Shown here: one piece after another, positions 44,396-54,369 of the stretch
How the letters are laid out: each line of letters opens with the position of its first letter
Numbering within the stretch: the first letter of the stretch is position 1
Assembly: GCF_003994335.1 (NCBI RefSeq)
Contig: NZ_PNQZ01000001.1
Location: forward strand, 62,013-126,012
Reading direction: 5' to 3'
Length of the DNA stretch: 64,000 nt
Source: Asaia sp. W19
GTDB lineage: Bacteria > Pseudomonadota > Alphaproteobacteria > Acetobacterales > Acetobacteraceae
The notes under the pieces: generated by a model
Seen by the model: only the letters and a program-made list of their open reading frames with translations
What the model was told of the DNA's origin: nothing
Database searches by the model: none
Made by a program: the position numbers and the translations under genes

Positions 44396-46777
44396 ATGAT
44401 GCCACGCTCAACTGCATTTGCGGGGCTTACCCTGCTCGCGCTCGCGGTAATCCCGGCCATCGCCCATGCTGCACCCGCCAAAGATCATGAAAAGCCCCGC
44501 CACAGAAATTCCATCCCGCCTAAGACCATCGCCCCGGTAAACGGGCCGGCCGAACCGGAAGAGGTCTCGGTGCGTGGTGGCATACGCAGCGCCAATGGCG
44601 TGACCAATACGACACCGGGAGGCGGGCTTATGGCCCGTCAGACGAAAGCTGGAGCGCAAAGTGCCATCACACGCGATTTCATCGCCAAACAGGCGCCCAC
44701 AGGCAACGCTATCGCCATGATTTCCGCCCTCCCCGGCGTGATCTCCGCAAGCACTGATCCGCTCGGCCAATCGAGCACAGCCATGTCCATACGGGGATTG
44801 CAGCAGGCAGAAATCGGCTTCGTGTATGAGGGCATACCGATCAATGACTCGATCAATTATACGCCCTATGTGCAGGCGATGGTGGATACCGACAATATCC
44901 AGTCCGTGACCGTGGCGCAGGGAGCACCCGATATCGGCGCACCGGTCTATAACGATGTCGGCGGTCTGGTCACGATCGGCCTGCGCGGCCCGCTGGACAG
45001 GAGAGGTGGTACGGCAAGCCTGAGCTACGGCTCGAAATCGCTCGAACGCGAATTCGTCCGGTACGATACGGGCGAGATCGGCCATAGCGGTATCAAGGGC
45101 TTTGCCTCGTTCTCATCCACGACAAATGACCAGTGGCGCGGATCAGGTGATTTCCGCAAATTCCACGTGGACTCCAAGCTTATCAAGAACTGGGGGGAAG
45201 GCAGCAGCGCCGGGCTGACCTTCTCCTACGATAACTGGCAGCAGGCCAATTATCGACCCATGACGCTGGCGCAATGGAAGCAGTACGGCAATTCCTTCAA
45301 CTACGACAAAACCTACAGCCCTGGAAATACGAACTGGGTCGGGCTGAGGCAGTACCAGCGCCGCTCAACCGTGCTCATTGCTCCAGTGAAGCTCAGGCTC
45401 AGTCATGAGCTCACGCTGGAAGTGACACCCGCTTACATGAACTACTCGGAGTTCTATTTCGGTGGCGTCTCCATCGCGAACAAGGGCTCCTATTTCGGTA
45501 ATCAGCCCATCACGAATTTCAATCTGCCCGACCAGATCAACGGACGCACGACCGCGCTCAGCATCAACCCCGTTCCCCAGAAGACGGGATTCCTCAATAC
45601 CGCACTGAGCTGGCATCGCGGCCATAACACAGCGCGTCTGGGCTATATCTATAATTATATAGCCCTGGAGGAACCGATCTATTATGCCCCCGTCGACAGG
45701 CAGGGCAATATCGCGAACTACTATAACAAATATACGATCTCTCTGCCTGGCGGTCGGCAATATCGAACCTTGGACATGAATTTTGTTCATCAGATGAATG
45801 AGATATTCATCGAGGACACACTCAATCTGCTTGACGACAAACTGGTTCTCGAAGCCGGGCTGCGGTACCTGATGATCACCCGCGCCGCCACGAATCTTAT
45901 CCCCGGCGTCACGCGCTACCGCGTGGGTGCCAGCTACGCTCAGCCTCTCCCCCAGGTCTCGGCGAGCTATCAGATCACGCCGCATGACCAGATCTATATC
46001 GATGGCACGACGGCTTATCGCGCACCGGCTTCCGTGCAGGTCTATGGCGAAGTCTTCTCGACCTCAAGCCCGATCCCGGCTTCGCAGCAGCGCTCTCTAA
46101 TGGGTGAGTACTCGATTGGAGAAGAGATCGGCTACCGTCACTATAGTCTCGTGAATATCTCCGTGTCCCTGTTCAATTACAATATTACCAACAACCAGAT
46201 CACCTCGTCGCAGTACATCAACGGCATCCCGCTTCCCTCACCCATCGAGGCCGGAGGCAAGACCTCTCGCGGAATACAGGGTGAGATCGGCCTCCGCCCT
46301 TGGCATCACTGGAGCCCCTATGTCTCGGCGCAATATCTCCATGCCACGACAGACAACAACATCGCCGTGGCAGGTGATCTTCTACCGACATGCGGCAAGC
46401 GTGCTGTTCAAAGTCCGGCATTTTCGGCAGCTCTCGGGCTTTCCTACGATGACGGCACGATATTCGGCAATTTTCTTTTCTCCTATGTCGGCTCCCAATA
46501 CGCGACGATCATGAATGACGAGAAAATCCCGGCTTACGAAACGGCAAATATCACGCTGGGCTACCGCCTGCGTCAGCTCTGGTTCGCGAAACATCCGCAG
46601 CTACAGCTCAATGTCGTGAATCTGGGGGCTAAGAACTATCTCTCCGGATTCCAGAGCATCTCGAACAATGCGAAGCCGACAAAAGGCATCTACGGCACCA
46701 CGATTGCGGGCTCCTCCCCGCTGTATCTCAGTGCGGGCGGTATTGCCGCTATCGCATCCCTGACCACCGGTTTCTGA
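44396..46777 (+). CDS. TonB-dependent receptor
   Basis: Outer-membrane receptor of 793 residues. The signal peptide ends near AHA-APA (about residue 27). The plug domain (about 80-215) has NAIAMISALPGVISASTDPL, SIRGLQQAEIGFVYEGIPIN and PVYNDVGGLV; the barrel ends SLTTGF, the terminal Phe intact. The start at 44396 is chosen because GAGG lies six bases upstream. The next gene encodes an exported hydrolase 28 bases downstream, so the pair probably imports and processes one ligand. Ligand unknown. Confidence 0.93.
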   Translation: MMPRSTAFAGLTLLALAVIPAIAHAAPAKDHEKPRHRNSIPPKTIAPVNGPAEPEEVSVRGGIRSANGVTNTTPGGGLMARQTKAGAQSAITRDFIAKQAPTGNAIAMISALPGVISASTDPLGQSSTAMSIRGLQQAEIGFVYEGIPINDSINYTPYVQAMVDTDNIQSVTVAQGAPDIGAPVYNDVGGLVTIGLRGPLDRRGGTASLSYGSKSLEREFVRYDTGEIGHSGIKGFASFSSTTNDQWRGSGDFRKFHVDSKLIKNWGEGSSAGLTFSYDNWQQANYRPMTLAQWKQYGNSFNYDKTYSPGNTNWVGLRQYQRRSTVLIAPVKLRLSHELTLEVTPAYMNYSEFYFGGVSIANKGSYFGNQPITNFNLPDQINGRTTALSINPVPQKTGFLNTALSWHRGHNTARLGYIYNYIALEEPIYYAPVDRQGNIANYYNKYTISLPGGRQYRTLDMNFVHQMNEIFIEDTLNLLDDKLVLEAGLRYLMITRAATNLIPGVTRYRVGASYAQPLPQVSASYQITPHDQIYIDGTTAYRAPASVQVYGEVFSTSSPIPASQQRSLMGEYSIGEEIGYRHYSLVNISVSLFNYNITNNQITSSQYINGIPLPSPIEAGGKTSRGIQGEIGLRPWHHWSPYVSAQYLHATTDNNIAVAGDLLPTCGKRAVQSPAFSAALGLSYDDGTIFGNFLFSYVGSQYATIMNDEKIPAYETANITLGYRLRQLWFAKHPQLQLNVVNLGAKNYLSGFQSISNNAKPTKGIYGTTIAGSSPLYLSAGGIAAIASLTTGF

Positions 46778-46805
46778 TTTCAGCCTTTCAGGAGTTTACC
46801 TTCCC

Positions 46806-48698
46806 ATGGCCAGACCGTTTCTCGCCCGGCTTGCTGTATCCACCATCCTGTTTCCTACCATCGTCATCAGCGTGTCGCAGGCTCATGCCGCCTCATGGCC
46901 GAGCGGTCCGGGGAGCGGTCAATGCAAGGTGACCAAACGCAGCGATGTCGCGGCAAAAATGCGCGACGGCACGATCCTGCGTGCCGATATCTACACACCG
47001 ATGACTGATAAAAAGGTACCGGTCCTCCTCATGCGCACACAATACGGCAAGGAGGCAGCTCAGGTTCAGCCCTCACGGTATGAAAGCCCTCAATGGTTCG
47101 CCTCTCACTGCTATATCGTGGCTATCCAGGACATACGCGGCCAGGGCAAGTCTTCCGGCGTTTTCTATGAATATCGTTACGACCGTGATGACGGCTACGA
47201 CACCGTGCAATGGGCCTCCACCTTGCCCGGTGCCGATGGCCAGGTCGCGATGTATGGGTCCTCTTATGTAGGGGCCACGCAATGGCTTGCAGCAACCGCA
47301 AGCCCTCCGGCACTGAAAGCCATCATCCCGTCCAACACGGGCGATGATTACTATGACGGGTGGAGCTATGAGGACGGTGCTTTCCGTCTCGCCTTCATTG
47401 AACCATGGATGCTGGATACGATCGCCTCATCGGCTGCTGCAAACCGGGGTGACATAGCCTTGTCCAAGGCCCTCTACGCCGATGGTAAGAACCCTTCGAC
47501 CTGGATGACTTTCCTGCCTTATGGACGTTTTCCTCCCCTGCATCCCGACGATCCGAAGGTCGCACCCTATTTTTTCGATACGGTCGCCCATCCCACGCGC
47601 GATGCCTACTGGAAGGCATTCGAGATCAGAACCCATTACGACAAGGTCAAGATACCGGTACTCGCGTTCGATGGGTGGTATGACTCGTTTCTGACCGGGG
47701 CGATCAACAACTTCAATGGTATGCAGCAATCCGGTGGCTCAGAGCAGGCCCGCCATAACCAGAGGCTTGTGATCGGCCCCTGGGAACACATCGCCTGGGG
47801 ACGTCCCGAAGCGATCGTGAGCCCGCGGCTCAAGGATATCGGTCCGGTAGCCAATAGTCCCGTCAATGAGCTGACCGTGCAGTTTCTGGACCATGTGCTC
47901 AAGGGTCAGGCAAATGGGTACATCGACGGCCCCCATGTCGATTACTTCACCATGGGGGAAAATCGCTGGCATGAGGCTGACAGTTTTCCCGTTAAGGGAA
48001 CAGCCTATACGACTTGGTATCTGGGGAGTAAGGGGCGCGCCAACGCCTCAATGGGTGATGGAACGCTGACCCTCCAGAAGGAGAGCAAAGCCCCGAACGA
48101 TCACTTCCTCTATAACCCGGCCAACCCGGTGCCGAGCCTCGGTGGCCATTCCTGCTGCTCGTGGACAGGCGGACCGCAAGGCCAGTTCGACCAGTCTGCA
48201 ATCGAGCAGAGGCCCGACATCCTTGTCTACACAAGTGCACCTCTGACCGAACCTCTGAATGTCACCGGTCCGATCACTGTCACCCTGTTCGCCGCGACAG
48301 ACGCCAAGGATACCGATTTCACCGCGAAACTCGTCGATGTGTTCCCGGATGGGCGGGCCATCAATCTGAATAACGGCATCATCAGAGCCGCCTATCGACT
48401 GTCACTCGAGCATCCGACGCCCATCACGCCCCGCGAGATCACTGAATATCACATCAAGATCTGGCCCACTTCCAACCTCTTCAAACTCGGCCACCGTATC
48501 CGGCTGGAGATATCGTCCAGCGACTATCCTCAGTTCGCACCTAATCTGAACACGGGTGAACCATTGGCGACTGCCGCCAAAGGCGTGATTGCCAATCAGA
48601 TCATCTGGCACGACCCGAAACATCTCTCGTCAATCACTCTGCCCGTTCTCTCCACCGCCCTTGCAGGGCCGGGCCTGGATCACGCCCCGCTTCATTAA
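46806..48698 (+). CDS. Exported CocE/NonD-family hydrolase
   Basis: A 630-residue secreted serine hydrolase (signal peptide to about residue 28, AHA-ASW). The alpha/beta core has the nucleophile in GSSYVG (Ser153), Asp in FDGWYDSFLTG and His in IGPWEHIAWG; the C-terminal jelly-roll domain (about 430-620) has PLNVTGPITVTLFAATDAKD. This is the group with cocaine esterase, glutaryl-7-ACA acylase and the alpha-amino-acid ester hydrolase of Acetobacter turbidans. It would cleave an ester or amide in the periplasm or outside the cell. Cotranscribed with the receptor. Confidence 0.92.
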   Translation: MARPFLARLAVSTILFPTIVISVSQAHAASWPSGPGSGQCKVTKRSDVAAKMRDGTILRADIYTPMTDKKVPVLLMRTQYGKEAAQVQPSRYESPQWFASHCYIVAIQDIRGQGKSSGVFYEYRYDRDDGYDTVQWASTLPGADGQVAMYGSSYVGATQWLAATASPPALKAIIPSNTGDDYYDGWSYEDGAFRLAFIEPWMLDTIASSAAANRGDIALSKALYADGKNPSTWMTFLPYGRFPPLHPDDPKVAPYFFDTVAHPTRDAYWKAFEIRTHYDKVKIPVLAFDGWYDSFLTGAINNFNGMQQSGGSEQARHNQRLVIGPWEHIAWGRPEAIVSPRLKDIGPVANSPVNELTVQFLDHVLKGQANGYIDGPHVDYFTMGENRWHEADSFPVKGTAYTTWYLGSKGRANASMGDGTLTLQKESKAPNDHFLYNPANPVPSLGGHSCCSWTGGPQGQFDQSAIEQRPDILVYTSAPLTEPLNVTGPITVTLFAATDAKDTDFTAKLVDVFPDGRAINLNNGIIRAAYRLSLEHPTPITPREITEYHIKIWPTSNLFKLGHRIRLEISSSDYPQFAPNLNTGEPLATAAKGVIANQIIWHDPKHLSSITLPVLSTALAGPGLDHAPLH

Positions 48699-48769
48699 GA
48701 TCCTCACGAGGTTATTTTCGTCAGGCGACGTGCTCGAGTGGCTCGTCGCATCGCAGCCAGGCTAGACCG

Positions 48770-48794
48770 TGACCTGACAGGTCAGGTCAGGTCA
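48770..48794. repeat. Short GGTCA repeat cluster
   Basis: TGACCTG-A-CAGGTCA (48770-48784) is a perfect 7-bp inverted repeat continuing into two further GGTCA units. It lies in the 97-base gap between the convergent hydrolase and marR genes. It may act as a hairpin terminator for either; no T-run. Confidence 0.5.
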
Positions 48795-48795
48795 G

Positions 48796-49248
48796 TCAGC
48801 TGGCCGGATCATGCACAGCGTTCAAACGGGCGAGGATCTGGCCAATCACGCGTCGGGAAGTCGCGAGATCCTCTTCGGGGATGCCATGCGTAGCATCCTC
48901 CTCGATCCCGCGCGACAGACGCAGCACCTCGTCGAGGCGTGCGAGGCCGAGATCGGTGATCTTTACATAGAATGCCCGACGGTCCTCCTCATCGGGCTCC
49001 CGGGTGATGAAAGCCTTCTCCTCCAGCATACGCAGGATACGCACCATCGAGGATTTATCGAGCAGCAGCGCTTCCGCAATCTCCTTGGGATGCATGGGGC
49101 GACCATGACGCTGCAATTCGAGCAAAGGCTGCCAGGTCGCATCGGTCAGATCATGGGGCCTCAGCCCGGTATCGAGGATCTGGCGCCAGCGTCTGGCAAT
49201 CAGCGCCATGAGGCGCCCCATCGTCATGCTCTCGATCTGGTCGGTCAT
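48796..49248 (-). CDS. MarR-family transcriptional regulator
   Basis: A 150-residue winged-helix dimeric repressor. Helix-turn-helix with MHPKEIAEALLLDKSSMVRIL and wing FITREPDEEDRRAFYVKIT, the conserved Asp/Arg wing. It is the last gene of the efflux operon, overlapping the channel gene stop by one base (TGATG), so it probably represses its own operon through the palindrome at 54370-54393. Confidence 0.95.
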   Translation of the reverse strand: MTDQIESMTMGRLMALIARRWRQILDTGLRPHDLTDATWQPLLELQRHGRPMHPKEIAEALLLDKSSMVRILRMLEEKAFITREPDEEDRRAFYVKITDLGLARLDEVLRLSRGIEEDATHGIPEEDLATSRRVIGQILARLNAVHDPAS

Positions 49249-50825
49249 CAGGGAGCAGCCTCCGACAGATCGTCGGGGGCGTCATGGGTCAGATCGAGCT
49301 GCCCTGTGGCATGCGCCAGCGCCGCCGCCTTGGTGAAGGCCTGGGCAATGCTGACAGCCAGTGCTGCCTGAGCCTCGAAAAGGGCCGCAGCAGCAGTCGA
49401 GGCATCGGTCATGGTCCCCACGCCATGGCCGTAGGCCTGGCTCGCCCCCTCATTAGCCGTACGCGCCGCGTCGTTGAGCACCTGCGCCGATTTGACCTGG
49501 GCCAGGGCGGTCTCGAGCGCATCCTGGCTATCGGCAACCTGACGCTCGACGCTCAGCCGATCCTTCAGAAGTGTGGCCTTCGCTGCCTCGCGCTGGGATT
49601 CGGCCATATGAATGGCGTTGGCCCGCAATCCGCCCTGATAGATCGGCCAGCTCACCTGCAGGAAAGCACCCGCCTCAGGCTGGGCAATGGCAGAAGCCGG
49701 GGCGGAGCGTCCCGTACCATAGGTCTTGAGTGCCCCCAGATAGCCCGACATCGTCCCGGCAAAGGAAACGCGCGGCATCAGCGCGGCTTTTGAGGCCAGA
49801 AGCGCCTCATCGGAAGCCCGCAATCTGGCAATATCGGCCAGCAGATCGGGACGCGAGGCCAGAGCCTGATCGACCAGATGCCTGATCTGCTCCGGTGCGC
49901 TATGAGGGAGGCTCTGCGCGGGCATCGGGGCCACGCCGAGCGCCAGCGTGGCGGGCAGACCTGTCACCTCCAGCAGGGCGTGACGCGCGCCATGCTCTGC
50001 ATCGATTGCCTTGTCGAGGTCGAAACGCGCCTGGGCCAGGTTACGCTGGGCCGTCGCCACATCCACAATCGTGGCCTCGCCATGGGCGTGACGCGATTGC
50101 GCGGCATTCAGGAGCAGCGTCATGTTGTCCACTGCGTGATGCGAAGCCACGACAATGGCCTGTGCGGCCTGCTGGCTGTGATAGGCGCTGATCACATCAA
50201 GGATGAGTTGCTGGTGAACGGCCGAGAAACCGAAATTGGCTGCCAGATTCTGGTATTTCGCCTCATCGATCTGGGCGCGTGTCCTGCCGAAATCGAGCAG
50301 CAGGTAATCGAGCTCGAGTTTGGGAAAGGCCGCAGCCCCATTCGAGGTCAGGTAACCGCGCTCGGAAAGGTAGTTGGGCAAGGGCAGCGCCATACGCTGG
50401 AATCCCCCCATGGCGGAGAAGGTAAGCTGCGGAAGCATGGCCGCGCGTGACATGCCTACCGAGATGGCCGCCTGACGCGCGGATTCCCAGGCGATGCGTG
50501 TGCGCGGGTTGTTGCGCTCCGCCAGATCGATCAGCAAGGGGAGCGACAGAGCGTGATCCTGTGTCTCGGGCAACGCAATACCGACACGACCCGACGGCGA
50601 AACACTCCCCTGACCCTCGGTCCGGGCACCGGCTTCCATCATGGGGTCGCGTATGTCGGGGGGCAGGCTCAGCCCCGTCGCGCTGCGTGGATGCCAGGCG
50701 CGGTCGGCCCGCTCCGGCGCCAGATCACGTGTGTCATTGCACCCTGACAGAACGGCCGCGACCAGAAAGAGAGGGAGAACATGTCGGGTCATCAGAAAGC
50801 GCAATCCTGCATATCGGGTCATCAT
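49248..50825 (-). CDS. TolC/NodT-family outer-membrane efflux lipoprotein
   Basis: A 525-residue channel protein with a lipobox (LVAAVLSGC, Cys29) and two TolC-like repeats (about 90-290 and 300-500) including WPIYQGGLRANAIHMAESQR. It would connect the FUSC/HlyD inner-membrane pump to the outside. The start overlaps the FUSC stop by ATGA, with GAGGCAGGG upstream. Confidence 0.94.
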   Translation of the reverse strand: MMTRYAGLRFLMTRHVLPLFLVAAVLSGCNDTRDLAPERADRAWHPRSATGLSLPPDIRDPMMEAGARTEGQGSVSPSGRVGIALPETQDHALSLPLLIDLAERNNPRTRIAWESARQAAISVGMSRAAMLPQLTFSAMGGFQRMALPLPNYLSERGYLTSNGAAAFPKLELDYLLLDFGRTRAQIDEAKYQNLAANFGFSAVHQQLILDVISAYHSQQAAQAIVVASHHAVDNMTLLLNAAQSRHAHGEATIVDVATAQRNLAQARFDLDKAIDAEHGARHALLEVTGLPATLALGVAPMPAQSLPHSAPEQIRHLVDQALASRPDLLADIARLRASDEALLASKAALMPRVSFAGTMSGYLGALKTYGTGRSAPASAIAQPEAGAFLQVSWPIYQGGLRANAIHMAESQREAAKATLLKDRLSVERQVADSQDALETALAQVKSAQVLNDAARTANEGASQAYGHGVGTMTDASTAAAALFEAQAALAVSIAQAFTKAAALAHATGQLDLTHDAPDDLSEAAP

Positions 50826-53005
50826 CCCTGCCTCACAGACAGGGTGGAATCGGGGTCGTAGCTCCGGACAATCTGCCTCAGCCGCTCATCGAGCAGACCG
50901 AACCAGACCATGCGCTGCGGATCATGGGCCATCAGGGGCAGGGCAGGCAGGCGCAGTTGCAGATCGAGCCCGTCACGACCGTCTTCGAGCCATTGCGCCA
51001 GTTCGTCGAGCCAGAGCCTCAGGGTTTCCATATGGGCGCGCGCTGTCTCATCCGGGTCACGCCGCACATCGGAGATCACCGCAACCGGGATCGACAGGAG
51101 CTGGATATCGCCCACCAGTGGCAGGGTGATATCCGGAATGAAGGCATTGCCCTTCAGGCGCTCTTCCTCGAAGGGTGCATTACGCAGGGCGGTACGCGTC
51201 GCGGCGATGGCGCGTCCGAACTTCTCGCGCTCCATCTCCTGAGCAATATCGACCGCCCCGTCGGGATGCGCGCGGCGCAGCACGATCAATTGACCCAGTT
51301 GCCGCACTGCCCCAACAAGATGGGCGCGCGCCACATGGGTTGCGCTCACGGGCCACAGGGCAGCCGCCATCAGATAGACCACGACATTACCGATCAGGAT
51401 GCCCACCACGCGGTTGCGCGCCGTCTCCATATCGAGCGTCGGGCCATAGCCCTGCAGAATGGTCATGAAATAGGCCATGGCAATCTGCACCCCGGCATAG
51501 GAGATGCGCTCACTGCCGCTCTTGATCCAGCCGGCAAAGGCCGCCACCGGAATCACGACCAGGATCAGATCCAGACAATCGGTCAAGGCAGGCATGAGCA
51601 GCAGGATTGTCCCGATGCCGAACACGGCACCGATCATGGCCCCCACAACGCGCAGGAGCATCTTGTGCACGGAGTCGCCAACCGTGCCGAGCGAAACAAG
51701 AAAGCACGTGACCACGCAGGTCTGTATACCCGGCCAGGACGTGAAGCGGGTGATGGCGTAGCAAAGCACCACCGACAAGGCGATGCGAATGGCGGCCTGA
51801 GGATAGGCCGGGTTGGTAAAGGCATCAGGTTTGAAGAAGCTGCGCGCCGCCGCCTTCATTTCAGGGGCAAAGCTTGCCGCTGTGGTTTCGGGACGGATCA
51901 GCAGGCCATGAATGATGGTGACGCTTCGTATGAACTCCTGGGCCAGTGGGTAGAGGCGCGGATTATCACCAAACTCCATGGCCAGGGCTTCAAGTTCATC
52001 CGGGTCGAAATCGATGGCGGGAGCGCGCTCGCGCCCGTGGCGATAGACCAGCCCGCACTGCGCCACGATCTGCCCCATACGATGCAGGAAACGCGCCCCG
52101 GCGGCTTCGCCCAGCCCGCTCCAGGCCACGACGATCATGACCAGACGCGCCGTATTGCGGATCATCGCGAGACCCACATGACGGCTGGTGATCTCGGGAT
52201 GCAGCTTCACGCCCAGATCATGATACTGGCGCAAAAGCGCCACGCCCTGAGCAGCCAGCGCCAGAATGGTCTGCATCGTGGCGCTGCCAGGTAGCGCACC
52301 AGCCTCGCAGGCTTCGGAAACTGCATCGAACCGTCTGGCCAGCCCCTCACGCAGCATGGTGAGCGGATCATGGCCAGCCAGACGATTGGCCACCACGATG
52401 ATTCCCAGTGCGATGACAAAGACCGATCCTACCCAGAGCAGCGTATGAAGCATCGCCTCTTCAGGTGGCATGAAGGCGGAATCCGGTACGGCGCTATCAG
52501 TCGTATTGCCGATGAACCCGTCGAGCGAGCCGCCGATCGTCTGCAACATATCGGCACTCATGCCCATATAGACGATCCAGAAAAGCAGGATATTGGCGAG
52601 CTGCCCCATGGTCATGGCCTGGGACAGAAACCCGGCGGCCAGTGTCATGAGCAGCATGAGCGGCAGGCGCAGCCCCGGTTCTGAGAGGCTCAGCATCATC
52701 AGGATGATCGTGAGCGCGGTACCTGCCACAATCATCGCGCCACCCATCAATGCGGTGCTGGTATTGGAGGCCGCGTCATTGCCCGACAGAAAAAAGCAGA
52801 TAAAGACGAGCACCGGCAGATCGGGCACGCGAAACGTCTCACCGATCAGAATGGTCACGATCACCTGTGCCACCAGAAGCACCGTATTACGGGCACGCCC
52901 GGGGACAGGGGCCATTTCCTTTTTCAGAAATGCGTAAGTCGAGGGCGGCTGCGTGTGCCATGAGCGCCGCAGCGCGACAACGCCCCCCTGTCCGGAGGGG
53001 GTCAT
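50822..53005 (-). CDS. FUSC-family inner-membrane exporter
   Basis: A 727-residue pump with two groups of hydrophobic segments (about 40-190 and 380-520) separated by a large soluble part, the layout of FUSC/AaeB-type aromatic-acid exporters. Segments such as VFICFFLSGNDAASNTSTAL and the Gly-rich VVGAMIGAVFGIGTILLLMP are characteristic. With the HlyD adaptor and TolC channel it would expel weak acids or aromatic compounds, a fitting job in an acid-making organism; the substrate is inference. Overlaps the HlyD stop by ATGA. Confidence 0.94.
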   Translation of the reverse strand: MTPSGQGGVVALRRSWHTQPPSTYAFLKKEMAPVPGRARNTVLLVAQVIVTILIGETFRVPDLPVLVFICFFLSGNDAASNTSTALMGGAMIVAGTALTIILMMLSLSEPGLRLPLMLLMTLAAGFLSQAMTMGQLANILLFWIVYMGMSADMLQTIGGSLDGFIGNTTDSAVPDSAFMPPEEAMLHTLLWVGSVFVIALGIIVVANRLAGHDPLTMLREGLARRFDAVSEACEAGALPGSATMQTILALAAQGVALLRQYHDLGVKLHPEITSRHVGLAMIRNTARLVMIVVAWSGLGEAAGARFLHRMGQIVAQCGLVYRHGRERAPAIDFDPDELEALAMEFGDNPRLYPLAQEFIRSVTIIHGLLIRPETTAASFAPEMKAAARSFFKPDAFTNPAYPQAAIRIALSVVLCYAITRFTSWPGIQTCVVTCFLVSLGTVGDSVHKMLLRVVGAMIGAVFGIGTILLLMPALTDCLDLILVVIPVAAFAGWIKSGSERISYAGVQIAMAYFMTILQGYGPTLDMETARNRVVGILIGNVVVYLMAAALWPVSATHVARAHLVGAVRQLGQLIVLRRAHPDGAVDIAQEMEREKFGRAIAATRTALRNAPFEEERLKGNAFIPDITLPLVGDIQLLSIPVAVISDVRRDPDETARAHMETLRLWLDELAQWLEDGRDGLDLQLRLPALPLMAHDPQRMVWFGLLDERLRQIVRSYDPDSTLSVRQG

Positions 53006-54024
53006 CGCATCACGACCACAACGACGGTCGCTCCGATACGCATCAGATCGGTTGGCGGGTTGTCCAGACGGATACGCACCGGAAAACGCTGCGCAATCCG
53101 CACCCAGTTCAGCGTTCTCGGCACTTTGGGCAGGCCATTCGCGCTTGTGCCCTCATCAGGCACCACCCCGACATTCAGGCTCTCGAGCGTGCCCGTGATC
53201 GGTGTGCCAGGCTGGCTCATGGCATAGACCCTGACCTTCTGCCCCACGGCCAGACCCGCCAGCTGTGTCTCGCGAAAATTCGCGATCGCCCACCAGATCT
53301 CGGTATCGACAAGGGTAAAGACCGGCTTGCCCGTCGTGGCATATTCGCCCGCTGCGATGTTGAGATCGGTCACGATCCCGTCGCAGGGGGCCCGCACCGT
53401 GGTCAGACGCAAATCACGTTCGGCTTCGCGCAGCTGCGCCTGGGCTGCCGCCAGATCGGCGCGCAAAGGCGCGACGCTGCGCACGGCCTGCTTCGCAGCC
53501 AGCGCCGATTGAAGGGATTGCTGCAAGCTGGCCTCGGCGCTGCGTGTCTCGGTACGCGCCTGGTCGAGGGCTTCACGGGTCACGAAGCCCTGTCGCGCCA
53601 GAGGGGTGAGCCGTCCTTCAGTGGCCTGAGCGAGGGTCAGGCGCGCGCGCGCGCTCGTGACAGCGCTCGCCTCGGCCCCTGCATGGGAGACCTGCGAACT
53701 GACCTGGCTGGTTTGTACATCGATCTGGGCCTGGAGGCCCTCAACCTGCGCCCGGGCGGCCTGAACGCGGTAGGTGTAGGGCTCGGGATCAATCACATAC
53801 AGGATCTGTCCGCGCTTCACCTTTTCATTGTCATGGACCGGGAGAGAAACGATACGCCCACTGACCTCAGGCGCCAGATGCACAATATTGGCCGCAACAT
53901 AGGCATCTTCCGTTCGCGGGCGACTATGTAAACGATCCAGCACGAGGAAACCCGTGATCACACAGGCTGCGAGCGACAGGATCAGCAGCGCGATCCCGCC
54001 GATACGGGAGGGGAGAGAGTTCAT
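53002..54024 (-). CDS. HlyD/EmrA-type membrane fusion adaptor
   Basis: A 340-residue adaptor with one N-terminal membrane helix (about 9-29), a lipoyl half-motif RPRTEDAYVAANIVHLAPEV, a long coiled coil (about 85-200), and the second lipoyl half RAPCDGIVTDLNIAAGEYAT. Typical of AaeA/EmrA. Start at 54024, with GGGAG upstream on the minus strand; codons before it are antisense to ytcA-like sequence. Partner of the FUSC pump. Confidence 0.95.
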   Translation of the reverse strand: MNSLPSRIGGIALLILSLAACVITGFLVLDRLHSRPRTEDAYVAANIVHLAPEVSGRIVSLPVHDNEKVKRGQILYVIDPEPYTYRVQAARAQVEGLQAQIDVQTSQVSSQVSHAGAEASAVTSARARLTLAQATEGRLTPLARQGFVTREALDQARTETRSAEASLQQSLQSALAAKQAVRSVAPLRADLAAAQAQLREAERDLRLTTVRAPCDGIVTDLNIAAGEYATTGKPVFTLVDTEIWWAIANFRETQLAGLAVGQKVRVYAMSQPGTPITGTLESLNVGVVPDEGTSANGLPKVPRTLNWVRIAQRFPVRIRLDNPPTDLMRIGATVVVVVMR

Positions 54025-54035
54025 GTCAGCGCCGC

Positions 54036-54323
54036 CTAATGACCGAAAAACAGGAGCCAGACCACGAAGGTAATGGCGACCATGAAGGCAAGATAGGTCA
54101 GCATCGGCGCTGGAATGGCCTGCTGCCAACCCAGAGCTCCCACCACTGCGCGCAGCAGCGCCGCAGCCACCGCGCCAAGTGCGACGCAAAGCATCCAGGA
54201 TGGAAAGAAGGAGCCCAGTACATCCTGCAGGGGTGCTCTTGTACAACCACTCAGCCCAATGGCCGGGAGCAGCAATACCCCGCGCGAAAAGGGCGAGGAT
54301 CGGGGGGCGACAGGGTCGGTCAT
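54036..54323 (-). CDS. YtcA-like small lipoprotein
   Basis: A 95-residue protein with a lipobox (IGLSGC, Cys27) and two membrane helices, matching the YtcA family that accompanies FUSC/HlyD efflux systems: GCTRAPLQDVLGSFFPSWM and a C-terminal LAFMVAITFVVWLLFFGH. First gene of the operon; its role within the pump is unknown. It ends 12 bases before the HlyD start. Confidence 0.88.
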   Translation of the reverse strand: MTDPVAPRSSPFSRGVLLLPAIGLSGCTRAPLQDVLGSFFPSWMLCVALGAVAAALLRAVVGALGWQQAIPAPMLTYLAFMVAITFVVWLLFFGH

Positions 54324-54369
54324 GATGCTTCTATCGGGCTTCGAAAAACGGAGCCCAACCGAAGCACGG

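Noticed and set aside
50447-52294. Plus-strand open frame of 615 codons opposite the TolC and FUSC genes
   Set aside because: Antisense of two recognisable efflux genes; no domain seen.
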